This document shows positions 31,354-40,015 of a stretch of DNA of 64,000 bases, one piece after another. The position numbers were made by a program, and so were the translations under genes. The notes beneath the pieces are model-generated. The model made no database searches. It was not told where the DNA came from and worked only from the letters and a program-made list of their open reading frames with translations. Numbering within the stretch: the stretch's first letter is position 1; every line of letters starts with the position of its first letter. This DNA is from Christensenellaceae bacterium Phil7 (GTDB lineage: Bacteria; Bacillota; Clostridia; Christensenellales; CAG-138): NCBI GenBank assembly GCA_001940845.1, contig MSGV01000031.1, positions 7,926 through 71,925 of the forward strand, read 5' to 3'.

Positions 31354-34300
31354 TTAGCAGCTACATCCCTCCTTTTCCCGTCTTTTCTTTCCTATATAAA
31401 TTAGGCAAAGTCCACACATGCCAATGAGTGACATGCCCAAATTCATATACTTTCTTGTGCCGCTCCCCCCTGTTTCCGGGAGCGCATAACCGCTTTCATT
31501 CGGGATCGGGAATGCATTATCCACTGAATTGATAAGCTTACCTTCGCTATTCTTCAGTGTCACCTTTCCCTCGGCATCGAAGCTGACCCGATAGACTTCA
31601 TCGGAGCATTTATATCCATCAGGAGCCTTTATCTCCTTAAGGTAGTACGTAGTGCCTTGTGCGAGACCTTCCAGGGATAGCTCATAATTGCCCTTCGCTT
31701 TTTCAGTGAGCGTCCCAGCAGGCTTTTCGCATTTTTCATCCTCATAGAGATGGAATTCCGCACCCGATAGGAGAATACTTTGATCCTTCGCATCCACCTT
31801 CCTGAGCTTTAGCGTCGCTTTATAGTTCGGAATCTGGTGGGTACCGCCGTCCAAGGGAATGGTGGTGAAAGCCCCTACACCCTCCGGCTTATTGCCGCTC
31901 ACCTGACCCAGATGGAAATAGGTAGTGCTGGCGATGTAGCCCGTGGGTGGCGTAGTCTCCACCAGTTTATACCAGGTATCCTTGCTGAGAATGGTTTTGT
32001 CATCCGTGTTTTTCAGGGTGATGGTGCCATCCTCTGCGCTTGTCTTGATACTGGAATCTTTTAGCACCCACCCGCCATTTACATAGGCATAGAGATCGAA
32101 CGTAGCCTCCAGCCGCGTGGCGGTATTGGTCGCATCGAATTTCAGCAAGGTTACTTGGTAATTCGTCTCCACCACGCTGGCATCCTGTTCCTGAACAAAC
32201 ACATCCTTCTCCACCGTCTCGCTCTTAATCTCGGTGCCATGGATAAAGGCGGTGTTGGAAATTGGTACGTTGGTATTGACCTTATCGTAGGACATCTTGG
32301 CATCATAGACGATCTTATACCGCTGATAGCTCTGGTCACTTATTGTAATCAGCAGGGTGTTCTTGTCCGCGGCCTGATCGTCGTATGATACGGTGAAGCC
32401 CTCCGTCAGTTCCACATCCTTGCCGTTTTCGCAGCCATAGACATGGATGGAGGTGATATCCGCCGTCAGGGATTTGCTCATATCGTCCTGAACGGTGAAG
32501 GTGGTGAGATCTTCCGGCCACTCTTTCACGGTCTTATCCACGTCGATGGTGAAGGTCGCCGTGTAACCGTTTGCTCCATCCGGGGTTGCGGTGAGCTTTT
32601 TATGTAGAGCGGAACTGTAATCAAATTCCGCTTTCGCTCCATCCAGCAGTTCGGGCTCTTTTCCCTCCTCCTGACGGTACAAGGATACGTTGTTGATGAG
32701 GGTGCCTGTGCCTGTGCCAATTTCCTCTGCATTATCCGGCAGCTTCACCTGATAGGTCAGGGACATGGGAGCCAGCATACCGGCTTTATCTTCCGGCGCA
32801 CTCAGGCCCAGCACGTTATACGGATTCGGAATGGATAAGGTATATTCGCTGCTGGCGTTGGCATCATCATTGTGTGCAAACTCAATTTTAACCGCCCCGT
32901 CTTTTCCCAACTCACTGTGAAAGAATGTGGCCTGGTCAACCGTAAGCCCTGGATAGTCCTCCGGTTGCTTTGACCCATTTGACCGCCAGAGAATAGCGTT
33001 TTTGCTGCTGTCCCAGGTCAAGGCATTGCTCTCGGGGTCAACGCTTCCGTGGAACGACAGAATAAATGAATCCTCCACATAGGTCGCACCGAGCAGATTC
33101 AGCACATCCTTTAGCTGATAAGTGGCTCCCGGCGTCGCTACCAGGTTCGCCAATGGGTCGATTTCCACCCGGTAGGTCAGGATTTTCGTATCCGGGTCAA
33201 AGGCTACCACATTTTTGTCCAGAGTATCCTGGGCCTTGGTGTGGGTGATCCAATATTCTGAGTAGGCTTCCGCCAGGGTGACCTCCATATTGTCATTCAC
33301 TTTTTGCTTCAGCTGTACTCCGTTCACCCCTCGGCCGAGACCATCCAGCTGGTCAGCCCAGACGGGATCAACCTTGGTGGTATAGTTGACGGTGATGGTG
33401 TAGCCAGTATCGCCAGTAGCGGGGAGGTTTCCCAGGTAAATGCCGAATGCCGCAGGTGACATGCGCTTGCCCGCAAACCACGTTCCGTCAACGCCGGTAA
33501 TCTCCAGCTGGCCTGCCTCGCCGCCATCGTAGACGTCAAAGTTCCGTCCTGCACCCGGCCAGTCGTACACCAGTCCGACAATGGGATGACCCAGGGTGGT
33601 GTAGGAATGTTCGTTCAGATACTGCTGCACGGCTGCACTGTCGGATGTAACCCTGAAAGCGTTTTTCGTCAATCCACTCAGGTATTCCATATCTTTTATC
33701 TGGGCAACCCGGTCGCCGGTGATTTCACCCTTAGAGAAATCAATTTGGTTGCTGCTTAACCCAACAAGGCGGTCGTAGCCATAAGATTCCGAATGATAGG
33801 GCATGGTATCGTAGAAATAGACATCCTCGATTGCACCCCGGTGAGGAGGAACATACAGGGTAATTGTCCAGTCCACGAAATAGTCGTTCCCATCCTGGCG
33901 AACGCCGCTATTTTCTTTCTTTATTTCGACCTCCTGTATGAGGCCGCCCACGATGTCCCCCACGGTCCACTGCTTCCAGCCCGCGCTGGCGCTGTTGGTG
34001 ATGGCGTTTCCTGCGCCGCTAATGTCGGTGTAGTAGGAAATCTCATAGGAGGTAGGGGTTCCGTTCTCCGGGGTAAACCAAACAAATTGGTTGTTGCTTT
34101 CACCTACAAAAACATAATTGGAGATATTCTCCTTCGTTAAGGTCACTCCGGCGACCTTTTCAAGCTCTTGCTTTGCCGCCTGGCCTTCGGCATCATTGGG
34201 ATCAAACAATCTGTCAAAAGCATTGGAGGTTCCAGCGATATTCGCAACCGTTATATCACTGATTGTCACCCAAGTCGGAGAATAGGAAGTTGTGTTCCCG

Positions 34301-35685
34301 TCTTTTGTCGTTCCTTTGATGGAAACAGGATTATCCGTCTTATAGGTGACGCCCTCCGTATGAATATGGTCGCCAATGACCGCGCCGCCCATATCGTAGG
34401 CTTTGGCGCTGTTGACCTTGATGGTCCAGGGGGCTTCGTTGTCGGCCACGGCGTCGCCCTGCTCCTTGACCAGCCATTTTTCGGTTGCCCGGTAGGTATC
34501 CTCTACCGTGACGGTAGAAGAAATCGTATCATCACCGGACTGGTAAGAAGCCGTCGCCGTATTGCGCAATCCGGTCGGGGTTTGATATTGGTCTAATACG
34601 AACCTGTCATTCGCATCCAGCTTGACCCCGTATTCCACGGTGTATGTCCCGTTCTCCGGAAGGTTAAAGGCTGGGAATGTTACCGTAGTAGAGCCGTCGG
34701 CATTGGTGGTTTTCTCAAAATTACCATAAGTATAGCTGCCGTCCGCCTGCTTGATTCGATAGTCGTAATTCTGCCCGTCTACTTCGTAATACCCTTCGGC
34801 AAAATGGAATTTATCAGCGGTGAGGGTATCCGTGAGGTTAATGCCGTTCACGGCGCTCTTTGCCGTGACAGTGACCGCATATTCACCCACAAGACTGCCG
34901 TCGGGCATATCCACCTGTTTCAGCAATTCCTTGGCGGCGGCAATCTGGGAGTTATCAAACTTCACCGTGGTTTCCAGTTTATCGTTCCATTTGACGGTTG
35001 TTTCATTGCCGATTTTCTCCTGATTCCAGGTGGCGTTGAGCTTGAAGGTGGTGGTATTCACATCGGCTACATTGTCATAGGTTACTGTGAGCACACCATC
35101 ATTAATGGAGTAGACACCCTTGCGGTTATTGTTCTCATCGTACAGGACGGCTTGTTCCACATCCTTAACGATAATCTGCTCCGGGATCTGATAGGTATAG
35201 GTCAGCGTTTCCGACAGCTGCTCCCGCTCCAACTCCCACTTGAGCTCCACTTGAAATTGTTCACCCGGATTTAGCGCCGCTCCTTCATCATAGGGCTGAC
35301 CATTAATCAAGATTTCTGCTGATTGCAGATAATCTTTGATATCACCGGTAGATTCAGCAAGATGCGTTATGCCGCCATAGCAGCTTTCATCGTGTGTATG
35401 TTCTGCTTTGTCGCACACATATGAATAGCACTCATCTGCATGTTGATGTTCCTCGGATTCCTCGATACCGCATACAAGCTGCCTCTTCATGCATTCCTCA
35501 GTATGGATATGCTCCTCCATTCCACACTGAACTCGTCTAGTCTCTGTGACGCCCGTCAAACGAAGCTGCCAGACAACGGCGCCCACGACAGCAAGCGAAA
35601 GCGCAAAAAGGGTGGCTATAGCAATATAGCGTTTTGATTTATTTATATTCAATTCAGTAATATAGCTCTTAATAGCATCCTTCAT
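31354..35685 (-). CDS. Large pilus tip adhesin, LPETG-anchored
   Basis: A 1443-residue surface protein. N-terminal membrane segment (~20-44), then a Cys/His-rich stretch (~54-105) with CGMEEHIHTEEC, CGIEESEEHQHADEC and CDKAEHTHDESC, followed by a long array of beta-rich SpaA/collagen-adhesin-type domains. Late Cna-B-like domains have E-boxes YKLVETTPPTGY and YYLKEIKAPDGYK. The sorting signal ALPETGG (~1401) precedes a membrane helix and a KKRREKEG tail. First structural gene after signal peptidase; probably the pilus tip. The middle of the gene looks GC-richer than its ends, suggesting a mosaic. Confidence 0.9.
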   Translation of the reverse strand: MKDAIKSYITELNINKSKRYIAIATLFALSLAVVGAVVWQLRLTGVTETRRVQCGMEEHIHTEECMKRQLVCGIEESEEHQHADECYSYVCDKAEHTHDESCYGGITHLAESTGDIKDYLQSAEILINGQPYDEGAALNPGEQFQVELKWELEREQLSETLTYTYQIPEQIIVKDVEQAVLYDENNNRKGVYSINDGVLTVTYDNVADVNTTTFKLNATWNQEKIGNETTVKWNDKLETTVKFDNSQIAAAKELLKQVDMPDGSLVGEYAVTVTAKSAVNGINLTDTLTADKFHFAEGYYEVDGQNYDYRIKQADGSYTYGNFEKTTNADGSTTVTFPAFNLPENGTYTVEYGVKLDANDRFVLDQYQTPTGLRNTATASYQSGDDTISSTVTVEDTYRATEKWLVKEQGDAVADNEAPWTIKVNSAKAYDMGGAVIGDHIHTEGVTYKTDNPVSIKGTTKDGNTTSYSPTWVTISDITVANIAGTSNAFDRLFDPNDAEGQAAKQELEKVAGVTLTKENISNYVFVGESNNQFVWFTPENGTPTSYEISYYTDISGAGNAITNSASAGWKQWTVGDIVGGLIQEVEIKKENSGVRQDGNDYFVDWTITLYVPPHRGAIEDVYFYDTMPYHSESYGYDRLVGLSSNQIDFSKGEITGDRVAQIKDMEYLSGLTKNAFRVTSDSAAVQQYLNEHSYTTLGHPIVGLVYDWPGAGRNFDVYDGGEAGQLEITGVDGTWFAGKRMSPAAFGIYLGNLPATGDTGYTITVNYTTKVDPVWADQLDGLGRGVNGVQLKQKVNDNMEVTLAEAYSEYWITHTKAQDTLDKNVVAFDPDTKILTYRVEIDPLANLVATPGATYQLKDVLNLLGATYVEDSFILSFHGSVDPESNALTWDSSKNAILWRSNGSKQPEDYPGLTVDQATFFHSELGKDGAVKIEFAHNDDANASSEYTLSIPNPYNVLGLSAPEDKAGMLAPMSLTYQVKLPDNAEEIGTGTGTLINNVSLYRQEEGKEPELLDGAKAEFDYSSALHKKLTATPDGANGYTATFTIDVDKTVKEWPEDLTTFTVQDDMSKSLTADITSIHVYGCENGKDVELTEGFTVSYDDQAADKNTLLITISDQSYQRYKIVYDAKMSYDKVNTNVPISNTAFIHGTEIKSETVEKDVFVQEQDASVVETNYQVTLLKFDATNTATRLEATFDLYAYVNGGWVLKDSSIKTSAEDGTITLKNTDDKTILSKDTWYKLVETTPPTGYIASTTYFHLGQVSGNKPEGVGAFTTIPLDGGTHQIPNYKATLKLRKVDAKDQSILLSGAEFHLYEDEKCEKPAGTLTEKAKGNYELSLEGLAQGTTYYLKEIKAPDGYKCSDEVYRVSFDAEGKVTLKNSEGKLINSVDNAFPIPNESGYALPETGGSGTRKYMNLGMSLIGMCGLCLIYIGKKRREKEGCSC

Positions 35686-35702
35686 TGCCAGGACCTCCTG
35701 TA

Positions 35703-36293
35703 TTAAATTAAGCTAATTTTTTTGATCGGCCACATTCGAAGAACAACATGGCCCACTATCTGCTCATGCCTGACGCAGCCTATCAGCGAGCTGCGGCTAT
35801 CAATTGATACCGAGCGATGATCGCCCATGACGAAGAATGCCTCATCGGGAATCTGATATGGAAAGGTCAGATCGCATTCTCCCAAGCTTTGATCGAGGAT
35901 ATATGGCTCATCCAGCTTTTCATCATTGACATAGACAACGCCATCCTCATCGATATTTATCCAATCTCCCGGTCCGCATATGACGCGCTTCACCAGAATC
36001 TTGTTATTATAATAGAAAGCAATGATATCGCCCGTCTCAAAATTGGAGCTCTTCACCAATGCAACGATATCCCCATCCTCGAACAGCGGAGTCATCGAGC
36101 TGCCATATACCTGCAAAACCGGCAGCCAGAGCGTGGATATCAATATCGATACGGCAGCAACAACTATCAGCACCGCGATCGTGCTGACCAGCGTCCGCCT
36201 GAATCGACTGCGCTGACGAAGCCGCTCACGCTCAGCAGATACCTGCTCCGCAGAGGGTATCTCCGGTACACTCCTCTTTTTTTCCTTCGCCAT
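35703..36293 (-). CDS. lepB: Signal peptidase I
   Basis: A 196-residue type I signal peptidase. One N-terminal membrane helix (~33-55), catalytic Ser in GSSMTPLFEDGD (~62-73) and catalytic Lys in ILVKRVICGPGD, then MGDHRSVSIDSRS. It is encoded at the head of the pilus operon, 17 bp before the adhesin, and is likely dedicated to pilus subunits, as SipA-like peptidases are in other Gram-positive pilus islands. ATG 36293 is in a purine-rich context; longer starts overlap the upstream gene. Confidence 0.93.
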   Translation of the reverse strand: MAKEKKRSVPEIPSAEQVSAERERLRQRSRFRRTLVSTIAVLIVVAAVSILISTLWLPVLQVYGSSMTPLFEDGDIVALVKSSNFETGDIIAFYYNNKILVKRVICGPGDWINIDEDGVVYVNDEKLDEPYILDQSLGECDLTFPYQIPDEAFFVMGDHRSVSIDSRSSLIGCVRHEQIVGHVVLRMWPIKKISLI

Positions 36294-36352
36294 AATCCAT
36301 TCGCCTCGCCATAATATCGATACGCAGCCCATGCTTTGCCAGGCCCTTCGGT

Positions 36353-36691
36353 TCATTTCGCCGATTTTTCCGATGCCTGCGCCAAAATTGAATCTGCCCG
36401 CGCGCTTGCTTCTCTGATAAGCCTGTCCGCATCCAAACGCGCATTATCACGAATGCTCATCAGCTCCGATAGATGCTTATCAGCTTCGAATCGGGCATTC
36501 CTCAGCAGCTCATTCAATGCTGAAACAGCCTCTGAAATCGCGCGCTCATTATTTAATTTGATTTCTTGATCCCTTAATCGGCTCTCCATATCGGCAAGCT
36601 TTTCCAGATAGTCCTTCTCCCTATTTTGCAGTTCAAAGATGATCTCTATGAGATCAGTGCGCGACAAATGCCGAAATTCCTTATCCGTCAT
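36353..36691 (-). CDS. Coiled-coil protein at the head of the pilus operon
   Basis: A 112-residue, almost wholly helical protein with heptads across ~15-110 (DLIEIIFELQNREKDYLEKL, then ADRLIREASARADSILAQAS). The end resembles the Ala/Arg/Glu-rich helices of DivIVA/GpsB-like scaffolds. ATG 36691 follows GATGAGGAGCAAGCAAA. It is the first gene after the consensus promoter at 36898-36926 and is followed by the signal peptidase. Not a recognised pilus gene; it might position the assembly machinery. Similar helices occur in the coiled-coil protein at 42910. Confidence 0.65.
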   Translation of the reverse strand: MTDKEFRHLSRTDLIEIIFELQNREKDYLEKLADMESRLRDQEIKLNNERAISEAVSALNELLRNARFEADKHLSELMSIRDNARLDADRLIREASARADSILAQASEKSAK

Positions 36692-36897
36692 TTTGCTTGC
36701 TCCTCATCCTTCGGAAACCGTTTTATATATTTGCTGTGCGTATCCTGATCCATCCATCGGATGCGATCAACCCTGCATTGCCCATAAGCAAAATGCCCAA
36801 AAAGAAAGCTTAAAATATACGCACAATGTTGAAAAAAAGCAGTTCAACAGTTATCTTCATTTCAAGTATTTTTAAATATATGTATTGTATGTATGGC
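36692..36897 (-). other. Long 5' leader of the pilus operon
   Basis: About 200 bp between the promoter and the first start codon. No ORF or clear terminator hairpin seen in it; AT-rich at its upstream end. Confidence 0.4.
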
Positions 36898-36926
36898 ATT
36901 ATAGATGCTCCAAAGTCAGATGTCAA
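36898..36926 (-). promoter_or_regulatory. Consensus sigma-A promoter of the pilus operon
   Basis: On the minus strand TTGACA (36921-36926), 17-bp spacer and TATAAT (36898-36903), matching the consensus at every position. A run of seven G (C7 on plus, 36929-36935) lies 2 bp upstream of the -35 box. Confidence 0.8.
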
Positions 36927-37040
36927 CACCCCCCCATTATATATAGTGTATTTTCGTTTTTGCGCTTGCTAACGTGTTTTTATATATAAAAAGCGTGGTT
37001 TTGCCGTGTTCTTTGCTCAGCATTTGCTATATAGATATTT

Positions 37041-37060
37041 AAAAAGCGCCGCAAGCGCTC
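37041..37060 (-). terminator. Terminator-like hairpin downstream of tRNA-Arg
   Basis: On the minus strand AGCGC - TTGCG - GCGCT followed by TTTT. A second stop signal behind the tRNA terminator, which would insulate the pilus promoter. Confidence 0.6.
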
Positions 37061-37150
37061 AACCGAAAGAATTAATAGTTAAGCGAAGAAGAAAAAAACG
37101 AGCGTAGAGGAACAGTGGAGTGGGAAATGGTTCTTTATGAAATAAAAAAA

Positions 37151-37172
37151 CGGAACGAGCGTAACTCGTTCC
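37151..37172 (-). terminator. Rho-independent terminator of tRNA-Arg
   Basis: On the minus strand GGAACGAG - TTACG - CTCGTTCC followed by GTTTTTTT, five bp after the encoded CCA. Confidence 0.85.
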
Positions 37173-37176
37173 TACA

Positions 37177-37253
37177 TGGCACACCCGGCGCGATTCGAAC
37201 GCGCGACCTTCCGCTTAGGAGGCGGACGCTCTATCCTGCTGAGCTACGGGTGC
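37177..37253 (-). tRNA. tRNA-Arg (anticodon CCT)
   Basis: Minus strand, 77 nt, from GCACCCGTAGCTCAGC to CGGGTGTGCCA with CCA encoded. The anticodon arm is CCGCCTCCTAAGCGG with CCT; the T-arm is GCGCGTTCGAATCGCGC. Single gene with its own terminator. Confidence 0.95.
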
Positions 37254-37399
37254 ATCGCTTTACAAATGCCATTATAGCATTATCCGCGCCGCCTGTCAAC
37301 CTCAATGAAGATCATATCCAAAATATACTGATCGTTCGTGCTGCCGATATCAATTTTTATGTTCTGAATTTGCCGCCCTGCGATGAACCGATGCCGGGA

Positions 37400-38101
37400 T
37401 CATTGCAGCAGCTCCTGAACCTCCTCTCCGCTCAGGAATCGCCATTGTCCGGGTTTGAGCCCAGAAATTGAAAGCTTACCGATACTGACGCGCACAAGCC
37501 GTATCGTCTCATGACCGATCGCGGAAAGCATCCTTCGCACCTGGCGGTTTCTTCCCTCATGGATCGTTATAAGCAGCTCCGAACCTCCCTTTTCCGTCTC
37601 TCTCAGGAGCTTTACCCTTGCCGGAGATGTCATTCCATCCTCCAGCATGATGCCGCCAGCAAGCATATGGAGCTCTTCCTGCGTAACCCTTCCCTCGCAA
37701 AGCACCCTATAGGTTTTGCTCGTTCCATAGCGAGGGTGCATCAGCCGATTTGCTGCTTCTCCATCATTTGTGACCAATATAAGCCCTTCCGAATCATAAT
37801 CCAGCCTCCCAACCGTATAGAGCCGATATGGGAGCTCGCTGAAATAATCCAAGACCTTTTTTCTATCCTCCGCTTCCGAATTTGAACATATAACGTTTTT
37901 AGGCTTATAAAACGCTATCATGACCCGCTCATCGCTTGGGCGAACCCTTTTCCCATCAAAGGTAACTACATCGCCCTCCTCGACGCTCATGCCAATTTCT
38001 GCAATGCCGTCATTGATTTTGACCCTGCCGGCTGCTATCAGCTCCTCACATTTTCTCCTGGATGCAATTCCGGCATCCGCAAGATATTTCTGTAATCGCA
38101 T
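37400..38101 (-). CDS. rluB: rRNA pseudouridine synthase (RluB/RsuA family)
   Basis: A 233-residue enzyme isomerising uridine in rRNA, most likely the 23S site of RluB. An S4 domain (~1-58, MRLQKYLADAGIASRRKCEE) precedes the catalytic domain with the Asp in VGRLDYDSEGLILVTNDG (~100) and HPRYGTSKTYRVL; the C-terminal motif EGRNRQVRRMLSAIGH is family-typical. ATG 38101 follows CAGGAGGACAGGCC. Lies behind the dac gene on the minus strand. Confidence 0.93.
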   Translation of the reverse strand: MRLQKYLADAGIASRRKCEELIAAGRVKINDGIAEIGMSVEEGDVVTFDGKRVRPSDERVMIAFYKPKNVICSNSEAEDRKKVLDYFSELPYRLYTVGRLDYDSEGLILVTNDGEAANRLMHPRYGTSKTYRVLCEGRVTQEELHMLAGGIMLEDGMTSPARVKLLRETEKGGSELLITIHEGRNRQVRRMLSAIGHETIRLVRVSIGKLSISGLKPGQWRFLSGEEVQELLQ

Positions 38102-38184
38102 GGCCTGTCCTCCTGCCCAATAAAACTTTAAATCCATTCAGCTCAAAAGCAGCAAGGAAAGCTCAAACCAGGTTCGCTGCAATA

Positions 38185-39372
38185 TCAGCTCTGCATCGAG
38201 CGAAACAGCAGCCTCAAATAGAACATAAAATCCCTGGATGCTATATCGGATGCCGCAACCAGCGGCGTACTGCCCAGGAATTCGCCAGCATAGTAGACCT
38301 CAGCATCACCAAGCACCTCGCCGGATACGATCGGCGCACGCACGCTTTCGGATAAGCTTACTTTAATTTCGAGCTCAAGTTCCTCGCCCTTTTTAACCGG
38401 TATTATTATATCGCGTTCGGCCTTCAATGCCAATAGGCTTTTTTGAGCATTCGGCACATAGCAGCTTGCAAGCCTGCTTCCCTTTTCAACCGCTTTGCAT
38501 AGCCCATAATTTTCAAAACCATAATCAAGAAGCTCCGCTGCCGCCTCAAACATGGGTCTGCAATTCAAAACCGTGCCAACCAGCAGCATTCCATCGCGCT
38601 CTGCCGCAAAAAGCAAACAGCGCCCGGCCGCCATGGTATAGCCGGTCTTAACCCCCAATGCTCCCTCGTAATCCCAAAGCAGCGCATTTTTATTTTTCAT
38701 GGTTCTATTGATGCTTCCGGTAGTTGAAGTATGGTATTGCGTCGAAACTATTTTGCGAAAATCAGCATTTGAAAGTGCTGCTGCACCTATTTTTGCAAGC
38801 TCAAGCGCAGTCGTATAATGCATATCATCATGAAGCCCATTCGGCGTCACAAAATGGGTATCGGTAAGCCCAAGCGCTTCCGCCTTTTCATTCATCAGCT
38901 TCACAAAATCCTCAACGCTTCCGCCAACATGCACGGCCAACGCAACCGCCGCATCATTGCCCGAAAGCAGCATTAATCCATAAAGCAGATCCTCCACGGA
39001 GATAATTTCATCATATTTGAGATACATGCTCGATCCTTCTGTCCCGACCGCTTCATTTGGTACGTTAACCATTTCATCGAGCTGACAATTCTCAAGAACT
39101 ACCAATGCCGTCATGGTTTTTGTCGTACTCGCCATCGGTAAGCGGCTATTCTCATTGCTGGATTTCAGAATCTTTCCCCCTGATTGCTCTATCAAAGCAT
39201 ATGCCGCTGCTGATGAAAGGCTCGTTTGAGAATCGATCACATGCGGCATATCGGTAATTTCATATTTTTCGCAAACCTCTGCAAATGCAGCAGTTATCGG
39301 ATAGATCGCAGCAAGCAGCATGAGCATTATAAGCAGAACTATGAATATTCTGCGCAAAAGTGTTTCGTTCAT
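38185..39372 (-). CDS. D-alanyl-D-alanine carboxypeptidase (DacF-like)
   Basis: A 395-residue low-molecular-weight penicillin-binding protein that trims the terminal D-Ala of stem peptides. Signal peptide ~1-31 (ITAAFA), SxxK motif MASTTKTMTALVV (~81), SxN motif LLSGNDAAVAL and KTG motif GVKTGYTMAAGR. The C-terminal PBP5-type domain (~280-370) and an amphipathic membrane tail follow. The neighbours gerW and the DUF2953 gene are sporulation-linked, so a DacF-type role in spore cortex cross-linking is likely but not proven. Confidence 0.92.
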   Translation of the reverse strand: MNETLLRRIFIVLLIMLMLLAAIYPITAAFAEVCEKYEITDMPHVIDSQTSLSSAAAYALIEQSGGKILKSSNENSRLPMASTTKTMTALVVLENCQLDEMVNVPNEAVGTEGSSMYLKYDEIISVEDLLYGLMLLSGNDAAVALAVHVGGSVEDFVKLMNEKAEALGLTDTHFVTPNGLHDDMHYTTALELAKIGAAALSNADFRKIVSTQYHTSTTGSINRTMKNKNALLWDYEGALGVKTGYTMAAGRCLLFAAERDGMLLVGTVLNCRPMFEAAAELLDYGFENYGLCKAVEKGSRLASCYVPNAQKSLLALKAERDIIIPVKKGEELELEIKVSLSESVRAPIVSGEVLGDAEVYYAGEFLGSTPLVAASDIASRDFMFYLRLLFRSMQS

Positions 39373-39448
39373 AGGATTTCACCTTCACTTTCAATGGTAT
39401 CGGGGCAATGCCGCTCGAAAGAACTTTTCATCGCCCCGCATCAGTTCA

Positions 39449-40003
39449 TCAGGCATTATCCTGACAACCGCATTCCTCAGAAGTGCCATCCTGGCATTCA
39501 CAGGGAGCGCAGCCGCAATCATTCTCCTTATCCCCAGGACAACCGCAGGAATCATCGGCATTGCAGCTACACTTCTGTTTTATGCAATCGACCCCCACAT
39601 TCATGAGCTTTTCCAAAGATTTTAATACGCGCGGCAGCATATCCATCAATCTGTCACCCGCACAATCCTGCTTTGCAGGCAGCACACGCACATTTCCCTC
39701 TTCGACCGTTACAAAGGATAATGGAGTGAGGCACATCCCCACCGTTGCCGTTCCGGCAAATGGGAACCGCCGATCATTATCCTGCTCGTTCTTCGATTCA
39801 TTCGCCATGCTTGCGGCCTTCTTGGCATTTGCCATCCTGCCATATTCGCCACCGCCTACAACAAAGCCTATACATACCTTTGATACAGGCAGTATCATGG
39901 TTTGATTAGCAGTCATTACCGGCTCGCCAACAACGGTATTAACATCAACCATGCGCTTTATCTGTTCCATAGAGCTTCCTATGATATTTTCAATCGGATG
40001 CAT
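39449..40003 (-). CDS. gerW: GerW family sporulation protein with Cys-rich tail
   Basis: A 184-residue GerW/YtfJ homologue. The conserved part (~1-130) reads HPIENIIGSSMEQIKRMVDV, VGEPV and VCIGFVVGGGEYG, then VGMCLTPLSFVTVEEGNVRV. YtfJ is needed in Bacillus for L-alanine germination and core dehydration. The last ~47 residues are unusual: 11 cysteines in motifs such as KCSCNADDSCGC and CGCAPCEC, a metallothionein-like tail not present in ordinary YtfJ. ATG 40003 follows AGGAGGAAAAAAGT. It is paired with the DUF2953 gene, 12 bp upstream, as in other Clostridia. Confidence 0.9.
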   Translation of the reverse strand: MHPIENIIGSSMEQIKRMVDVNTVVGEPVMTANQTMILPVSKVCIGFVVGGGEYGRMANAKKAASMANESKNEQDNDRRFPFAGTATVGMCLTPLSFVTVEEGNVRVLPAKQDCAGDRLMDMLPRVLKSLEKLMNVGVDCIKQKCSCNADDSCGCPGDKENDCGCAPCECQDGTSEECGCQDNA

Positions 40004-40015
40004 ACTTTTTTCCTC

